NCBI GenBank assembly: GCA_003640385.1
Contig: RCAB01000329.1
Span: 1 to 64,000, forward strand
Direction of reading: 5' to 3'
Source of the DNA: Setaria digitata
Lineage: Eukaryota; Nematoda; Chromadorea; Rhabditida; Setariidae
DNA length: 64,000 nucleotides
Numbering within the stretch: the first letter of the stretch is position 1; each line of letters opens with the position of its first letter. Below the pieces are notes generated by a model. That model was given only the letters and a program-made list of their open reading frames with translations. It did not search any database and was not told the origin of the DNA. The translations under genes and the position numbers were made by a program. Shown piece after piece: positions 1-14,100 of the stretch.

Positions 1-33
<33 letters not shown>

Positions 34-98
34 TAATAATGATAATAATAATAGTAATAATTATAAAAATAATAATAATATGATAATAATAAATAAGG
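1..98. repeat. (TAA)n microsatellite
   Basis: Imperfect TAA/ATA trinucleotide array with a few TGA and TAG interruptions, starting at the window edge. The rest of the stretch up to 262 holds no recognisable exon. It is AT-rich DNA upstream of the DM-domain gene. Confidence 0.9.
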
Positions 99-268
99 AT
101 TAATATTTATTAAGAAAAAAAATAGCAAGAATATTAATGAAAGTGGTAACAATAATTATCAGCTTTCCGTGATTGTTCCACCTGATGGTCATTGTCATTA
201 TAAACTACGCTTTAGCCGTAATAACAGTTCAAAAACAATGATATAATGAAAATTATTTTCAGGCTGTT

Positions 269-2543
269 ATGCCATCAAGAACATTGTTCTGCCGAAAATG
301 TGAAGGTCATGGACGACAGGTTGTCTTAAAAGGTCATGCTGGACAATGCCCATATAACAACTGTCACTGTAAAACTGTAATTATTATTTTCTATTTGCAA
401 AATCTTCTCAGCTCATTTTGAAATCTATGGAAATTTAAATTCTCTTCAAACTTGCTGTTCTTTATGGCTCGTTTATATCGACATGTGTGCATATCTTTTA
501 TTATCTATATTTAAAATGCTTATTTCAATTGGAATATCATTAAATGGTCCAAATATTAAAAAGTTGTTAATTTTTACCAAATATATGTTGTAAGTTGTGA
601 GAAATGTCCATACTCTTTTATCATTTCCTTTTTCCATATTTTTTTTCAATCATGAGAAAAACAAGAGAGGAACTAATTAAGAGAATCATTCATCCGTGGT
701 CGGATATAAAAACCTTCATAGTGAGTTGATGAATGAAAATTACTTAATGATTGAAATTAACCGTTTAAATTTCAATTTAGTGCTCAAATGTGATGTCCAT
801 GCGTGCAAGCGCAATTATACGACGATATAGATCTCGAGTCAGTGATTGTAGCTTGGTACTGAAGCCAGTACACTTCCGTAACGGCAATACTAGGCTACGT
901 GTTTTTCCGAGATTTATTGATGGTAAAAATAGCTAATTCATAGATTTCTAAAGTTATTTGGATTGTATCATTTGATGCAAAATATTTGGAATTAAAATAT
1001 ACATTTTATAAGATAAACCCGATTTTCAATGTTGTTTAATTGTTGATGTTGAAATATTACAAGGAACGATGAATAAGAAATTTGTGAGGGAGGGGGGGGG
1101 GGGGGGGGGGGGGGGGNATGGATTTAAATTTCATTTCAAATCAAAATTTTCAAAAATTTTAAATGTTTAGACAACGAATGCGTTTCCATCCCAACAAATT
1201 GTGGTACTGGTGATTTGGGAAGTAACAGCCCGTCATATGTATGCAAGCTTAATTCAGCCATTTATCCGTCACCAAATGATTCGGTCCGTCTTTGTGCCGA
1301 GGCACGGAATTTTCTATTAATTCCTTTCAGCTCATTAATAATTTACCCTTGAAAGTGACATTTTTAATACAAAGATGATGAAAAAAAAAAGCTCAATTGC
1401 ATAGATGACATTTTTTTTTTTCGAATAATCGAAAGAAATTCAATTAATTCATCATTGTTTTATAAAATTTGCAATTCTAGTTACGTAAGACAACTTATAG
1501 GAACTGGAAAAGTGGCAACAGTCAGCTAGAAAAGATACTCAATGCAATACTGACAGAACAAAATTAAATAACGAAATATCACGGATAATTCAGGAAAAGG
1601 AAGATGAAACTTCGCGAAGTACAATTTCAGAAGCATGTAGCACAACTCTTCCAATCACTCAACAGCACGACGAGATTTCTTTCTCGAGAGATAATTTTGC
1701 TAATCACCGAATTCCTGGCAGGCATTCAATCAGCAAGGAACAACTGTATAATAGCGAACTATTTGATAACAACTGTCAGATTGGGGGAGTGAATTCGGAT
1801 TTGCTTCTAAATCAATTCGAAAATTGCTATACTCCAGAATTCGTCACAATGTTTCTGAATCAATGTGCTAATACTTATCCCATGGCACAGCTTATAAATC
1901 AGTACACTTTATGGCCTAACTATATCCACTGCAATAATCAATATTCCAAAATATATGCGTCAAATAATTTTGATCAACTTTTTGGCCAATATATTGCATC
2001 CTATCCTCGATTTCCAATCGAATATCATTGGGATACTGAACGAGCACCATGTTGTATATCACAACAGAGTAGGATTCATAGTGAGATAACTGATGAACAA
2101 GTATCAAAATTACTTAACGGTTGCAAACAAGTATCTGATCATCCCAAAATTAACGATGAAAAACTTAGAAGTGATGGTGCTGATGATGATCATTGTGCAA
2201 CTGCGGACTTCAATTTCGATAGTATCTATTCCGGTCGTATGTTTCTTCTTGATTAGTTTTTTTCTCAATAAAGGAATTCAACCACTAAATTTTGATATCA
2301 TCTGAAACTCTCTCAATTTTACTCATTAAGGCGAAAATAAATTTAGAACTGAAAACAACGGAAGAATCGATATCGTCATTACCATCAATCGAAAACGAAC
2401 AATTACTTGCCGAAATAAAGCCAAGAACTTTGCAGTTGACAGCGGAAGGTATGCTCCGATTAAGAAGCACTCGTTATCGACAATTTCTTGCCGATGTTTG
2501 TTCACTTGAAGCTCGTCTGTTCAGTGATACTAGTAAAACATGA
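269..2543 (+). CDS. DM-domain (doublesex/MAB-3 family) transcription factor
   Basis: Five exons: 269-376, 781-922, 1171-1238, 1501-2236, 2347-2543. All joins keep phase and give 416 residues. The DM zinc module is at residues 8-37. C8, C11, H14, H23, C27, C32, C34 and C37 match the CxxC-H-H-C-CxC-C ligand pattern, followed by the basic tail [15 protein letters not shown] that extends the recognition helix. DM proteins bind DNA and control sex- or neuron-specific differentiation in the nucleus. The rest is a Ser/Asn/Gln-rich tail with no domain I recognise, ending in an acidic/leucine-rich stretch (about residues 352-416). The start was chosen because ATG lies 6 nt after a TTTTCAG acceptor at 262, as for spliced-leader trans-splicing; an upstream exon cannot be excluded. 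Only one DM domain is present, whereas C. elegans MAB-3 has two, so I do not assign mab-3. A C. elegans dmd gene is the likely counterpart, but which one is unclear. Intron 2 contains a poly-G/N assembly artefact. Confidence 0.88.
1092..1117. other. poly-G run ending in N (assembly artefact or gap)
   Basis: Twenty-five G residues followed by a single N, inside intron 2 of the DM-domain gene. Such a run is out of keeping with the AT-rich surroundings and has a twin at 58769-58800. Confidence 0.8.
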
Positions 2544-5500
2544 ATTTCATCTAAAAAAAAAAACACTTTCTGTTTGTTGTAAACATATTGTTTACAAAGA
2601 AATGTTGTTTGCAGCTTTTTTTTCCGGAAAACCCAACAAACACTCTCCTGTTGAGTAATTCTGAAAAAAAAATTAGTCCTTATCCTGAAAATACAATCTG
2701 TTTTAAAGTTTTATTCAAATTAAATAATACAACACTGGACTCATTAAATGAGTTATACCTAACGAGAACCTTACCTTGTTAATCCAAGTAGTTTTATGGA
2801 TGATGGCTTTATTGTCATCCACCGCTTTTTCCTGACAAAGAGTAAAGTTAAAATTTAAGGACGTAACATCTTTATCATATCTGCTGTAGTGAACTAGATA
2901 TAACAAAGCTGATAATGAAATACTTTGCCATTTTTTACTTTCTCGAAAGATAGTATGCCTGTAAATAGCAACAATTTTCATTGATGAGATTTTGCCATTT
3001 TTTAAAAATAAACAATAATGATGACTTCAAAGTTATTCAAAAAAATTATGCAACTATCAGTGTGTATTTTAAAATTTCTTCATAGGATTTTTGCTTCAAA
3101 AAAATGAATAAATTAGTCAAAGAAAATAAAAGCAAAAAGTGCATTCAAAAAACTATTAAACCAGAAAAAAGCTTTCTTTTTCATTCATATTATTCTTTAC
3201 CAATAATTTAAATAAGTTAAAACAATAAAAGCAATAAAACGTCAGAAGAATACAATCAAAAAAATCAATATCATTTATTATTATTATTATTTATTGTTTC
3301 TTATTCACGAGTAGAGTATCACTGTGATGTTAATGGTTAACTGAATATATTTTATTTCGGTCATAATTAATTCTAATTTATAAAGGAATTTATTTAATGT
3401 ATTTTCTTTGCAGAACAAAAATAACTAAACATATATGCTGTGACACATTTAATCAAAATTTACGCTCACACTTCGCCCTGTTCGATTTAATTGAGCGTAT
3501 TTAACTATGAATTTATATTTAATGCGCTTGTAATTAAATGCGTATTCAATAATCCACTCCGATTTGCTTCTTTTCTTTTCCTTTTTATTCCTCAAAATAT
3601 ATCGCTATTTTTATAAAAAAGAATTACACTGACATAACAGCTATGTCTCATTAATGTGACCGTTAAATTGCCATTAGGCAGGTAATTGATTAAGGCCTAT
3701 TATTAAAATAAAGTGGAAAATCATTCATATTAGTTGTCTCTTTTTTTTTTTTTTGATACTTATTGCTGTTGAGTGATTGAAGACTGTTATTCTTAATTTT
3801 AGGAGCAATTTGGACGAAATTTCGATTTTGAATAATTAAAGAAAGTAAAATTTTTTCCCGATTTTTGTGCTATTCTCAATGGCATAAAATAAATTGAAAG
3901 TTGAATGCATTCAAAAAAAAAAAAAAAAAAAGCAGAAAAAGTGTCAGGCACTTTTCGTCTTGCTGTTTACTGTTAAAAAGTTAATTATGTAGTTCAATTT
4001 AAATTTTGCAAATTTTTAACATAATTTAATTTCACTGAATATATATATATATATATATATATCATGCAGAAGTGAATAACAGAAAAAAATACAATTTTAT
4101 CAATTCAAATTTAGAAATAGTATGTATATTTGCATTATATTATAACTTCAGATTTGAATAAGATTGAGAACAAAAGAGCAAAATGTATTATAGAAGTTAA
4201 GAGGTAACAAAAATTTTAATTTATATTTTTAAAAGGTTAAGACAATCAATGAAATGAATAATAATAATAAAAAAAGGAATTTTATCAGTTATTTCACTTT
4301 CTTAAGACAACAGAATGAATAAATGAAAGTGACAACTCTTGCAGTAAATGTTTGAATGGCAAAGAATCAAGCAATTAGTTGCCAGGATTAATTATAAAAA
4401 AATTGATGTTCAGTCTCCGATAAATATTTGAATACGATAAGTTAAATCGAAAAATTTATTAACAAAAAGATAGAACAAAGAATTTTCCTTATTTAATGGC
4501 AAATTTATAGAAAATTAGTTTAATTTTTGATTTGTTTTGTACCGCTAACAAATTTCTTCAAGTTTTTGCTAAACTCCATCCTACACATATTATGTTTCAC
4601 TTTAGCTAGTAAAAGTGACAAAAGTTGCTTCATTTTAGGCAATTATGAATTGAGCTAACAGTTAAGCCCAGAAAAACTACTTGAAATGAATTTGGCTAAT
4701 TATCGATTCCAAGAACTATAATTTCTGCAAAACTAATCTTTTATAATGCTAACTAAAATTTCTGGTGCAGCTACTAGGCAAATGAACTTGCCAATTTAGT
4801 TTTGATGACACTTAATGATTATAGATTTCTGCTAAAAAGTTTTGCTGATTCGTACATTTATTTAAGACTTTTAAAAATTTCAGATCTTAAGAATATTAAT
4901 GAACTGAATCGTTGCAATTTTCTTATCATGTAACAATGAATCAATCATCTAATATCATTTTAACAGAGAGAGAGAATGATACAGAATTTGCATATAGCTA
5001 TTTCTATTAATTAATTAGGTGAATTATTGGATGTTTCGAAAATGAAAATTCGTTTCATATTATGCAGTCGGTTGATTCGCAATATTATATATATCTGCAG
5101 AATTTCCTTCCAAATCTGAATTGCATAATTTAGAAAATGCTTCCACTTTTGAAACCAAATTCTACTCCTTTTTTATTAAATTGATTAGAAATCAAATGAT
5201 CTAATTGGATATGATGCAACTGTCTAGTCTTTTCGAGGTCTTTTTCATCATGCGAGTTACCAATTACTCACTAACGAATAATTCCCCTGGGAGCAGAGTA
5301 CTTATCACTTTTGTACTGATAAATCTAGCCACTTCAAGTTGGGAAATGATTTGGTGATTTGATAATTTTTCATAACTGATCAAGTGGTCTAACAATTGAT
5401 ATCTGTTTCTTTTTTTTCATGAATTAATTTTCTCGAAACGTCGCTATCTGATTATTTGAGTATCTTCGAAATATCGATCTTTTCATTCTTGTCATTCTGT

Positions 5501-6495
5501 ATGGCACTTGGCAAACTGCCTTTGAGAACTCTTGAATCTATCTTAACCTCAGTCTTATTCTCTTATTCTCAAATTAAGCCATTTCTGATTAGTCGACTGA
5601 TAACTTAAAGTATGACCGCAAAATTGTTGGGAATAAATACTACGAAGAATGTGATGATTGAAGTGAGTTTGCTTGCTTCTCAATTGCATTATTAAAACTT
5701 TCATCTCCTTGCTTTGACTTTCTTTTGAAATATCACATGTTCATTACCTTTGCCAAATTTAACGATCATTTAAATGAACAAGAAAGGTGCTCATTTATTC
5801 TAAAACTGAATATTATAAAGTGCAATTTATTCTCCTCATAATACCGAACCGATTATAATAGATTCAGTTTTCCTGTTCGGTGAGGTGTACTTTTGGTCAT
5901 GGATATACGTCGGAAATAGTCATAGGTGAACTTTTTTTAAATCCATTCAAGATACTAACTGACTTTCAACAAAAGTATTCCTCCATCTGTGTACTTCATG
6001 AAGTGTCTTTTCATCATCAGCGAATCAGCTGTCACTTTTCAATTAGTTGTTATAATTTCAAAACTGTTTCCCAATTAATTTATGACATGTTAATGGTTGA
6101 AACGATCATTCTCAGCATTATTTCTATTTTATCATGATGTGATTAAAACGATAAATTTTGACAAAATTTGTATGTTTGAGGAAAAAGTTTATTTTTATCA
6201 TTGAGATTTCAAAACTCATCCCGCCTTATTTCAAATGATTTAAATATGCTTAAAAAATGACAAGTTGTCGGAACAAAAAGCTTCATCTAAATTTCAATTT
6301 TAATCGTAGAAACTACTTCAGAAACATCCCTTATTAAATCCCACCAAAACACATTGTTGAATTGTAGTGCAAAAGTTGAGTAGCATGGAACAATTAGACG
6401 TTTTTTCAAGGAGATTCAAATACATGAAAAAAATCAATTCCGTATCTTAAAAATTGAGTAATGCAAAATCAGGCCGAAAGCGACTTTCTCAATGT
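2544..6495. other. intergenic region, no gene recognised
   Basis: About 4 kb of AT-rich sequence between the DM-domain gene and the minisatellite. It contains a short (TA)n run near 4038-4062 and several poly-A/T tracts. The open frames at 2588-2782, 2715-2981 (minus) and 5880-6137 lack splice context, family resemblance and coding-like composition. Confidence 0.6.
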
Positions 6496-7090
6496 CAACC
6501 TAACACTCATCAAATTCTCGATTCTCAACCTAACACTCATCAAATTCTCGATTCTCAACCTAACACTCATCAAATTCTCGATTCTCAACCTAACACTCAT
6601 CAAATTCTCGATTCTCAACCTAACACTCATCAAATTCTCGATTCTCAACCTAACACTCATCAAATTCTCGATTCTCAACCTAACACTCATCAAATTCTCG
6701 ATTCTCAACCTAACACTCATCAAATTCTCGATTCTCAACCTAACACTCATCAAATTCTCGATTCTCAACCTAACACTCATCAAATTCTCGATTCTCAACC
6801 TAACACTCATCAAATTCTCGATTCTCAACCTAACACTCATCAAATTCTCGATTCTCAACCTAACACTCATCAAATTCTCGATTCTCAACCTAACACTCAT
6901 CAAATTCTCGATTCTCAACCTAACACTCATCAAATTCTCGATTCTCAACCTAACACTCATCAAATTCTCGATTCTCAACCTAACACTCATCAAATTCTCG
7001 ATTCTCAACCTAACACTCATCAAATTCTCGATTCTCAACCTAACACTCATCAAATTCTCGATTTTCAACCTAACACTAATCAAATTCCAC
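6496..7090 (+). repeat. 30-bp minisatellite, 19 full copies plus a degenerate 20th
   Basis: Unit CAACCTAACACTCATCAAAT followed by TCTCGATTCT, 30 bp, in perfect head-to-tail register from 6496. The first 18 copies are identical. Copy 19 has one C-to-T change near its end (7064) and copy 20 (7066-7090) decays. Because 30 is a multiple of 3, two forward frames and one reverse frame stay open throughout (for example QPNTHQILDS repeated). I take these frames as a by-product of the unit, not proof of a protein. Near-identity of the copies points to recent expansion or ongoing homogenisation, and the copy number may be collapsed in the assembly. Confidence 0.97.
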
Positions 7091-7203
7091 ACATATTCGA
7101 CAAACTATGTTATTGTTCATTTTTAATTTATAGAAAGGTCGTGTACAAAATGATGCTTGAAGAGCAAATGTACTACATAATGATAAATTAGTTATAAATT
7201 TAT

Positions 7204-7388
7204 CTAAACGTTTTCAAAATATTGATATGCAAAAGGGAAAATACTTTGTAATAAATAATTATCCTTATCTGATGGTAATTGGAAGAGAAGAAAATGATAA
7301 TGACCCAAAGTTGCAAAAATTTCATTGTCTAACAGAAATGTACACTGATTTCATTGTCGATGGTACAACAAGTTTGAAGCGAAGATAG
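7204..7388 (+). pseudogene. orphan coding-like stretch after the minisatellite
   Basis: A frame ending at TAG 7386-7388 reads as a protein-like segment, including YFVINNYPYLMVIGREE and a tail ending VDGTTSLKRR. Its first in-frame Met (about 7228) gives 53 residues. Base composition is less AT-biased than the flanks. An in-frame TGA lies about 45 nt upstream of the part shown, and the only AG acceptors between are weak. It could be a 3' terminal exon of an unseen gene, a small gene or a decayed exon. I do not recognise the family. Confidence 0.3.
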
Positions 7389-9025
7389 ACTTATATTAAT
7401 TTTAACAAAAGACTTTGAATTCAACGATCGATTTAAATATTCTTCTTACACTCATTAAAGAAATAAAGTAAAATTAATTGGTGAAGTATTTAATTAACAA
7501 TGAATAGATTTCCTATGTATAATAAAGTAAAGTATTTGTTGTGTAACTACATAGTCGCACAATATTAATCAAACCAAAAGTATACTAATTAATTATGCAT
7601 TGAAAATGAAATCAACAAATGTAATTCACGAAATCCAATTCATAGGTGCTTTAAAAAATAGAATACAGCAAAATTATTGAATTAAAATAAATAATTGAAA
7701 AGTTTCAGTACAGAAAACTTATGCGTATATTAATTAATAGAGAGACAAGTAGTTTATCTCGAAATTCGTTTATATTTTTGTATGACTTAATAATTCATTT
7801 ATTTTATTTTAAATGAATGAAAGCAACGGTTGAAAATTAGCTTTAATAACTTGATTTCCATGACGTTATAACAAATTAATAGATAGCTTACTATTTATAA
7901 TCACATTTCGCTTTTTAATTATTTTGTTTTGAATCATTTCAGAGCTATAGAACTATTTTTCAGCAAGGATCAATCGATTTTATGCATTCTTTTCTTTTCT
8001 CTAAAAAGGGAAAAGAACTGCCTTTTTATTTTGATATTTATAAAAGTGACCATTGTGATTTTACAGGATTTTTGTTAATTTTATCAAAAAATTTTTCTGA
8101 TATTAAATTTTTAAAGAAGTTATCTAAGTAATGGTTGTTTTGATGCTGTTGTTCGAATGAAAAAATTTTAGGTTCAATTCTTGCTTTCTCTTTTTCTTTT
8201 TTAAATAATAATTTGTTCGCCAAATTAGTAATATTTTAAATATTAACCAGAGTTCCCCCCTAAAAAAAAAAAAAAAAAAGAAAAAAAAAATAGTCGTACC
8301 GATGTACAAATTTCAAATTGTTACTTAATTTAAACGAACATTTCTTTCCGTTTCATTTTTCATTTTAAAGTTCTTTCATCCCTTGCACACAATAATTATT
8401 ATTTCATCCACTACAAAATGTTTCACTTCCTGATAATTTTTCAGCGTCCGTTGAAAATTGCTAGCATGGTTTTTTACTTTTTTACTGCTTGAAAGAAAAA
8501 GCGAAAAAAAAAAAAAAAAAGGAAAGAAAATTTCATTTCATGCGTATTATCACAAATTTCAATTTCTAATATTAAAAAAAAAAAAGAGAAATAATGCTGC
8601 CAATGAGTTTTGCGGCTTAATTATAATCCTTTACCAAATATATAAACAATTAGCATACATACACACCATATCATATATATATATATATAAACTTATATAT
8701 ATATATATATAAACTTATATATATATATATAAACTTATATATAAAACTCAACGCTAATAACCCGTGCTTAGTTATAAACAGTTGATCCTCTGTGGACAAT
8801 TTTTTTCTAATTTTTTTAATTTGAAAAATATAATAACCTTTTATTGGTTTATTATAGTATATAATCATTCAAAGAAAAAAAAAGTGAGAAAATGATTAAA
8901 ACTTTAGTGAAATTAAAATGAAACAACTCGTGATCCTCAGAGGAATTTTGAAAAAAATAAATAACTGAATAAATAAATAAATAATAAGGAATTAAAGCAA
9001 ACATAATTTACAGAAATGATCAAAA
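7389..9025. other. intergenic region with AT microsatellite
   Basis: No gene recognised between the orphan stretch and the 3' end of the GPCR gene. The region includes long A and T runs and the AT-repeat cluster at 8672-8747. A TTTATT near 8847 would read AATAAA on the minus strand and could be the GPCR polyadenylation signal, about 175 nt past its stop. Confidence 0.55.
8672..8747. repeat. compound (AT)n repeat with AAACTT spacers
   Basis: Three (AT)n blocks separated by TAAACTT, making a higher-order unit of roughly 21-24 bp repeated about three times, with a final short copy. Confidence 0.85.
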
Positions 9026-11058
9026 TTATGCAGTATTTGTTGTAAGAAGTAATTCGCCATCCCTTGACCAATGACATGTCATATAATGTCTTAGTAATAG
9101 ACGATATTTATCCGAAAATAACATATATATTGCTATGTTACATGATGCATTTACCATTACCTGAAATAACTCGATTAATTTAATATTTTAAAAGGTGAAA
9201 AAAGGAATTCATTTTTTTTTAAATTTTCCTTGAAAACGAAAGTTTAAATATGAAGAAAATATATGTGTGCTTAAAAGATGTACATCATGCATATAAAATG
9301 AAACATTTCTATAAATAACAAATACAAAAGTTAGTTGAAAAAAGAGGAACGAAGAAATTAAGGAAAAGAAAACGATGTTTGAAATTTTATAGCAAATTAA
9401 TTTAAAGATTTCCTTATTATTATGGTTTTTTTTTCCTTCAAAATATGCACTTTATGAATGTAAATCACTTCTTTTTTCTTTTTGTAATTGAAATATTTTC
9501 TTTTATTCATTTTTTTTTTTTTTTTTTTAACATTAACAAATAAAAGAAAACGAAAAAATTTTTCCAAATGTTTTTTACACAATTCCAGTTTCAAAATCAA
9601 AATTACTAGTTGAATTGAATTCCACATGGTTTTTTTAATTTAAAAAAAAAAAAATTTTTTTCATTTTGTTTAAGCAATAGATGATACCTCATCTGGCCTG
9701 TTCATAACAAACAATCAATTTAATAATATAATATTTAGCTTAGTCTTATTAAAATTGATAAATATATGTCTATTGCTAGAGTTTTTTTCTTTTTTTTTTC
9801 TCTCTCGTTTTTTCTTTTTCACTTTTCTTTTTAATAAAATTTAATAATGGAAATTAAAAAAAAAAAAACTCGCCAAGAAATTGTTGTAAGTGACAAGCGA
9901 AACGTAAAGAGCATTATCATAGCCGACATTTTCCAAAATATTAACAACAAATGCTAAAGTATTGCATGATAAGAAAACGAGTACAATTGCGATAAGCATT
10001 ATGGATATTTGGCGTTCTTTTCGCTCAACTTGCTTCAGCGATTCATCCGGTACCGTACTCTGTCGACGGTGTAGTCGATTTGAGCGTCGAATAGCCAACA
10101 GTACCTGAGAATTAACTATTACTTTTATTTCTTTTTCAATCAATAATAATGAAAAAATTTTCATCCTAAATTTAAGGTTTAAATTAATAATAGATTAATG
10201 TTCTTCAAAAAAAAAAACAGGAGATTTTCAACTTTCAACTGAATAAGACATTATTTTGTATTTAAAATTGGACATATGTTTAAATTAGTTACTACTTTTT
10301 CAAAAAGAAAGAAAAAATATATAAAATATTGATAACAATAATAATTGAAATTTCGTCGTCTTCAAATGAAAATACTGCGATTATATAAAATAAGGCAGCA
10401 AATGCCAGTTGTTGATAAGTTTTATTTAGGAAATGATCATTATGATTATTTGAAAGGAAAGTAGTAATATTTGTTATCATAAATATCCTTTTCTTTTCTG
10501 CTGTCTTTCCATCTTTTTGAATTTGTGCATTGATTTGAATAAATATTTCATGATTTGGTTAAAGTTGCATAAAATGCAAAAATATTGACCTGAGAATTTA
10601 AAATAATTAATATTGTGAATGGCAGTATAAACATCAATATGGTATAGGCCCAACCAAAAAATATAAGGCGATAAGTTTGATTAAGTCGTAGATTTGATGG
10701 GGCTAACACCGGAATGAAAGCGTTTATATTTGACCGAAAGCAGTTATTTACCACACGCACCTGAAATTAGAATTATTATTGCATCATAAATCATGACTCG
10801 TTAGCTTCTGGAAAATTTTATTTCGACGGCTAATCGATCATCCCATATGTTGTTGTTTAAAGCTATTAAGTTTATGGATCAATTAATTTTACGACTCAAT
10901 GTCTCTTTTTCTAAGCTATTTGTTTTATAACTTATTTGTAATATTCATTTATGCTTATTTAGTTTAACCTTAACAGCAGTTTACGTTTACTATTATTATT
11001 ATTAATATTAATATAATATTAATACTAATATCAATATTAATATTATTATTATTATTAC

Positions 11059-11100
<42 letters not shown>

Positions 11101-14100
11101 TATTATTACTATTATTATTACTATTATTATTACTATTATTATTACTATTATTATTACTATTATTGTTATTATTATTATTATTACTATTATTATTATTATT
11201 ACTATTATTATTATTACTATATTATTATTGTCATTTTTTTCTTTAATCATAAATTTAAATACTTTTGGGAATTTAAATTTAATTATCTACTGGTCACTCA
11301 ATGCATCAATCGTTGTCAACCATTTTTCATCCCACTGACTCATTCATCATAGACCAATTGCATTCAATTTTAATTTTCACTGCAAATTTTATGAACCGTA
11401 AAATTTCATTTCGAAAAATGATCAATGGGCATACTGCATTAAATATTTTAATCAAAATTATAAAAGGTGAGACAGATAATGAATCATTACAAAACATATG
11501 CTATTTTTTTTTTTTTTAAGGAATGAATCAAAAATTTCTAGAATTGTCGCTATTCTGATTGATTGTTAATATTTCTGTGAACTTTTGAAAATCTCTATGT
11601 AATTGTTCATCAGTTGTTGCAAATTAAAAATGAAAATTGACACTGAATGAATTATTTTTATTTAATGCTATTATTCCTATTATTTATTAATATTATTGCC
11701 TTTATTTTTGTGAATTTGGGAATACTTCAATTTCTCACATGTTGCAAATAATTCTTTTATGTACTGCAAATATAATTGTTTTAAGCTTTATGGAGAAAGG
11801 AAAAGAGAAAAAAAGCAAGCGAAATTGCTGAGAAATGTTAACTTGGCATCACATTTGAATTCCAAATTAAATTCAAAATAAAAAATCATATAAAACATAA
11901 ATTATTACCATTGTTTTTAATAAGTTAATTTAAAATGTGCGTCACAACATGAGACACATAACAGTTGTTCGACTGCTTTTTATATTAATCAAATTAGAGA
12001 TCATTTTTCATTAGACATAGCTCAAAAATATCTTAATGATCCACAAAGTTCTGCCTTTTTTTCTCAATCTGTACTTTCCACTACTACAAGTGATAATTCT
12101 AGGATGACGGTAGGAAAATAGAGTGGACAAATCTACAGGTCGCACATTTCGTCTTAAAAGTCCCTTTCAACATTGACTTCAATTCTTTTCATAGATAGAA
12201 TATTAGCAAAAAGGAAAAGGAAAGAAAAGAAAAAAATGCCTTCAGTACAAATTTCATTTACATTTAAATTCTCAATTACAATTGAAAATTCGTTCTAACA
12301 AGAAATTTTGATTAGTTTCAGCTGAGTTGAAATTTGCAATGCAACTAATTAGGTGTCTTGATGTAAAAGCAAGAAAAATGAAAGAATTGGAATAAATTCG
12401 ATACTCCAATATTTCGATTTCTGTTCAAAATTAAGCTAAATTATACATAAACAGCAAAAGGCTAGCAGAAAAGTGAAGGCAATTCAGAAGAAAAAGTTTC
12501 AATAATGCAAAGAAATTAGCTAATTAAGGCTTACTTTTGGTGTTAATTTAAGATATTCTCTGAACCGCATAAATGAAATCAATTTTAGAGAAAAAAAATT
12601 GAAAGTTAAAATTAATGACTGTAATGCACACATAAATTATGCATGATTTCTTTTTGTGAAAATAGATTAATTATAATTAAAGAAAAAAAGAAGACTAATA
12701 GCTAAATTATTGAATTACTGAAGGGATTTCCTAATTTTTAAAGTCATTTCCGGCATTTTTTTTCTTTTTTTCTGCATTTTGAATTCTTATCATCTGTTTG
12801 GTGCTTTTAAAATAAGACTTCCATTAATATCAATCATTCTAATAACATTATGTAAGCTAAAGTTAACAAAAGGAGCAAAAAAAAAAAAAAAAAAATAAAG
12901 ATTAGCTTGTATGAATAAATTCCAATTCAATTTAACAAATGCAAATTTATTCTTCCTTTATAACTCTGCCTTTTCTCCTCATTTTTTTTTTTCTTTTTTT
13001 TTTTTTTAACTTCTTCCGATATACTTCAAAGCAAACTTCAAGAAAAAATTGAAATGTTTAGATAAAACAATGTCAGCTGGTTATTTTCAAAGCAAAGCTG
13101 TGCCTTTGACGAATTCGTCCATGACTTGTCTATTTGTTGATTTAACTTTCTATCCGGAAACTACGTGATAAATCACGTTGCTTTACTAACGAATCCCAAG
13201 AGGAAATACTTCTTTCTTTTTTCCTTTTCATCGTTTATTCTTGATATTTTCGCAGTATAACGAAGAATAACTCGATTTTTGACCTTTCGTAATTAATAAT
13301 GTTCCCTTTTTTTTTAAATAATGAAATTTTAAAACTAAGCTTTTTCATGCTGTGGAATAAAAATTGTTTAAATCATACAAATTTTAATATCATTTTTAAA
13401 ATATGGAATTACTTATCTTCAGATTCAGCGAGTTTTCTTTTTTATTTTTATTTATTTATTTTTGAATCTTATTTTACTGAAGGTCAAATTTATTTGCCGA
13501 ACTTTCGAGAAAAACGATTCGGAAATTAATTTATTTGCTTCCGACATTTTGAACAAAATAAAATTTGTTACAAACATAACAATTGCTATGCTACTTTTGT
13601 CAGTTTGTTCACGGGTTTAACAAAATAAGAAAAAAAAACAAAAACAAAAACAAAAAAAAAAGCCAAAAAAAAAAAAAAAAAAAAAAACGAAAGGACGAAA
13701 GAAAGAAAAAAAAAAGGAAAGAAAAGTGAATTTACCTCAAAAAATCGAGTAATATTGAAGAGAAGAGAGAATCCAAGAAGTGATAGAATAAATATTCGAA
13801 CTCGAGCTGTTTTTAGAAGCGATGATGTCTTAAATGGCAAACAAACACCAATATACCGATGAACAGACATACCTGTTGTCATCCATACACTGCAATTCTC
13901 ATTTAGGGCACAGGTAATAAATGTAGCCAGTGTTTTTAGCATATTCCTCACTAACTAAAATTAAATTATTGAAAATATATTAGTGTTATTTTTTATTATA
14001 ATACACTGCAAATTTATTTGAATATGCAGCAACAGATCAATATGTTCATCAACAATGAAAGAATCTTATGGAATTTTTTTCTAACTTTTACTTCATGAAA

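Noticed and set aside
5880..6137. 85-codon plus-strand frame
   Set aside because: Phe/Ile/Ser-rich composition as expected from AT-rich noncoding DNA; no splice signals or similarity.
6461..7191. Long repetitive open frames (up to 245 codons) across the minisatellite
   Set aside because: They are produced by a stop-free 30-bp unit, open on both strands, with no splice context or upstream coding sequence.
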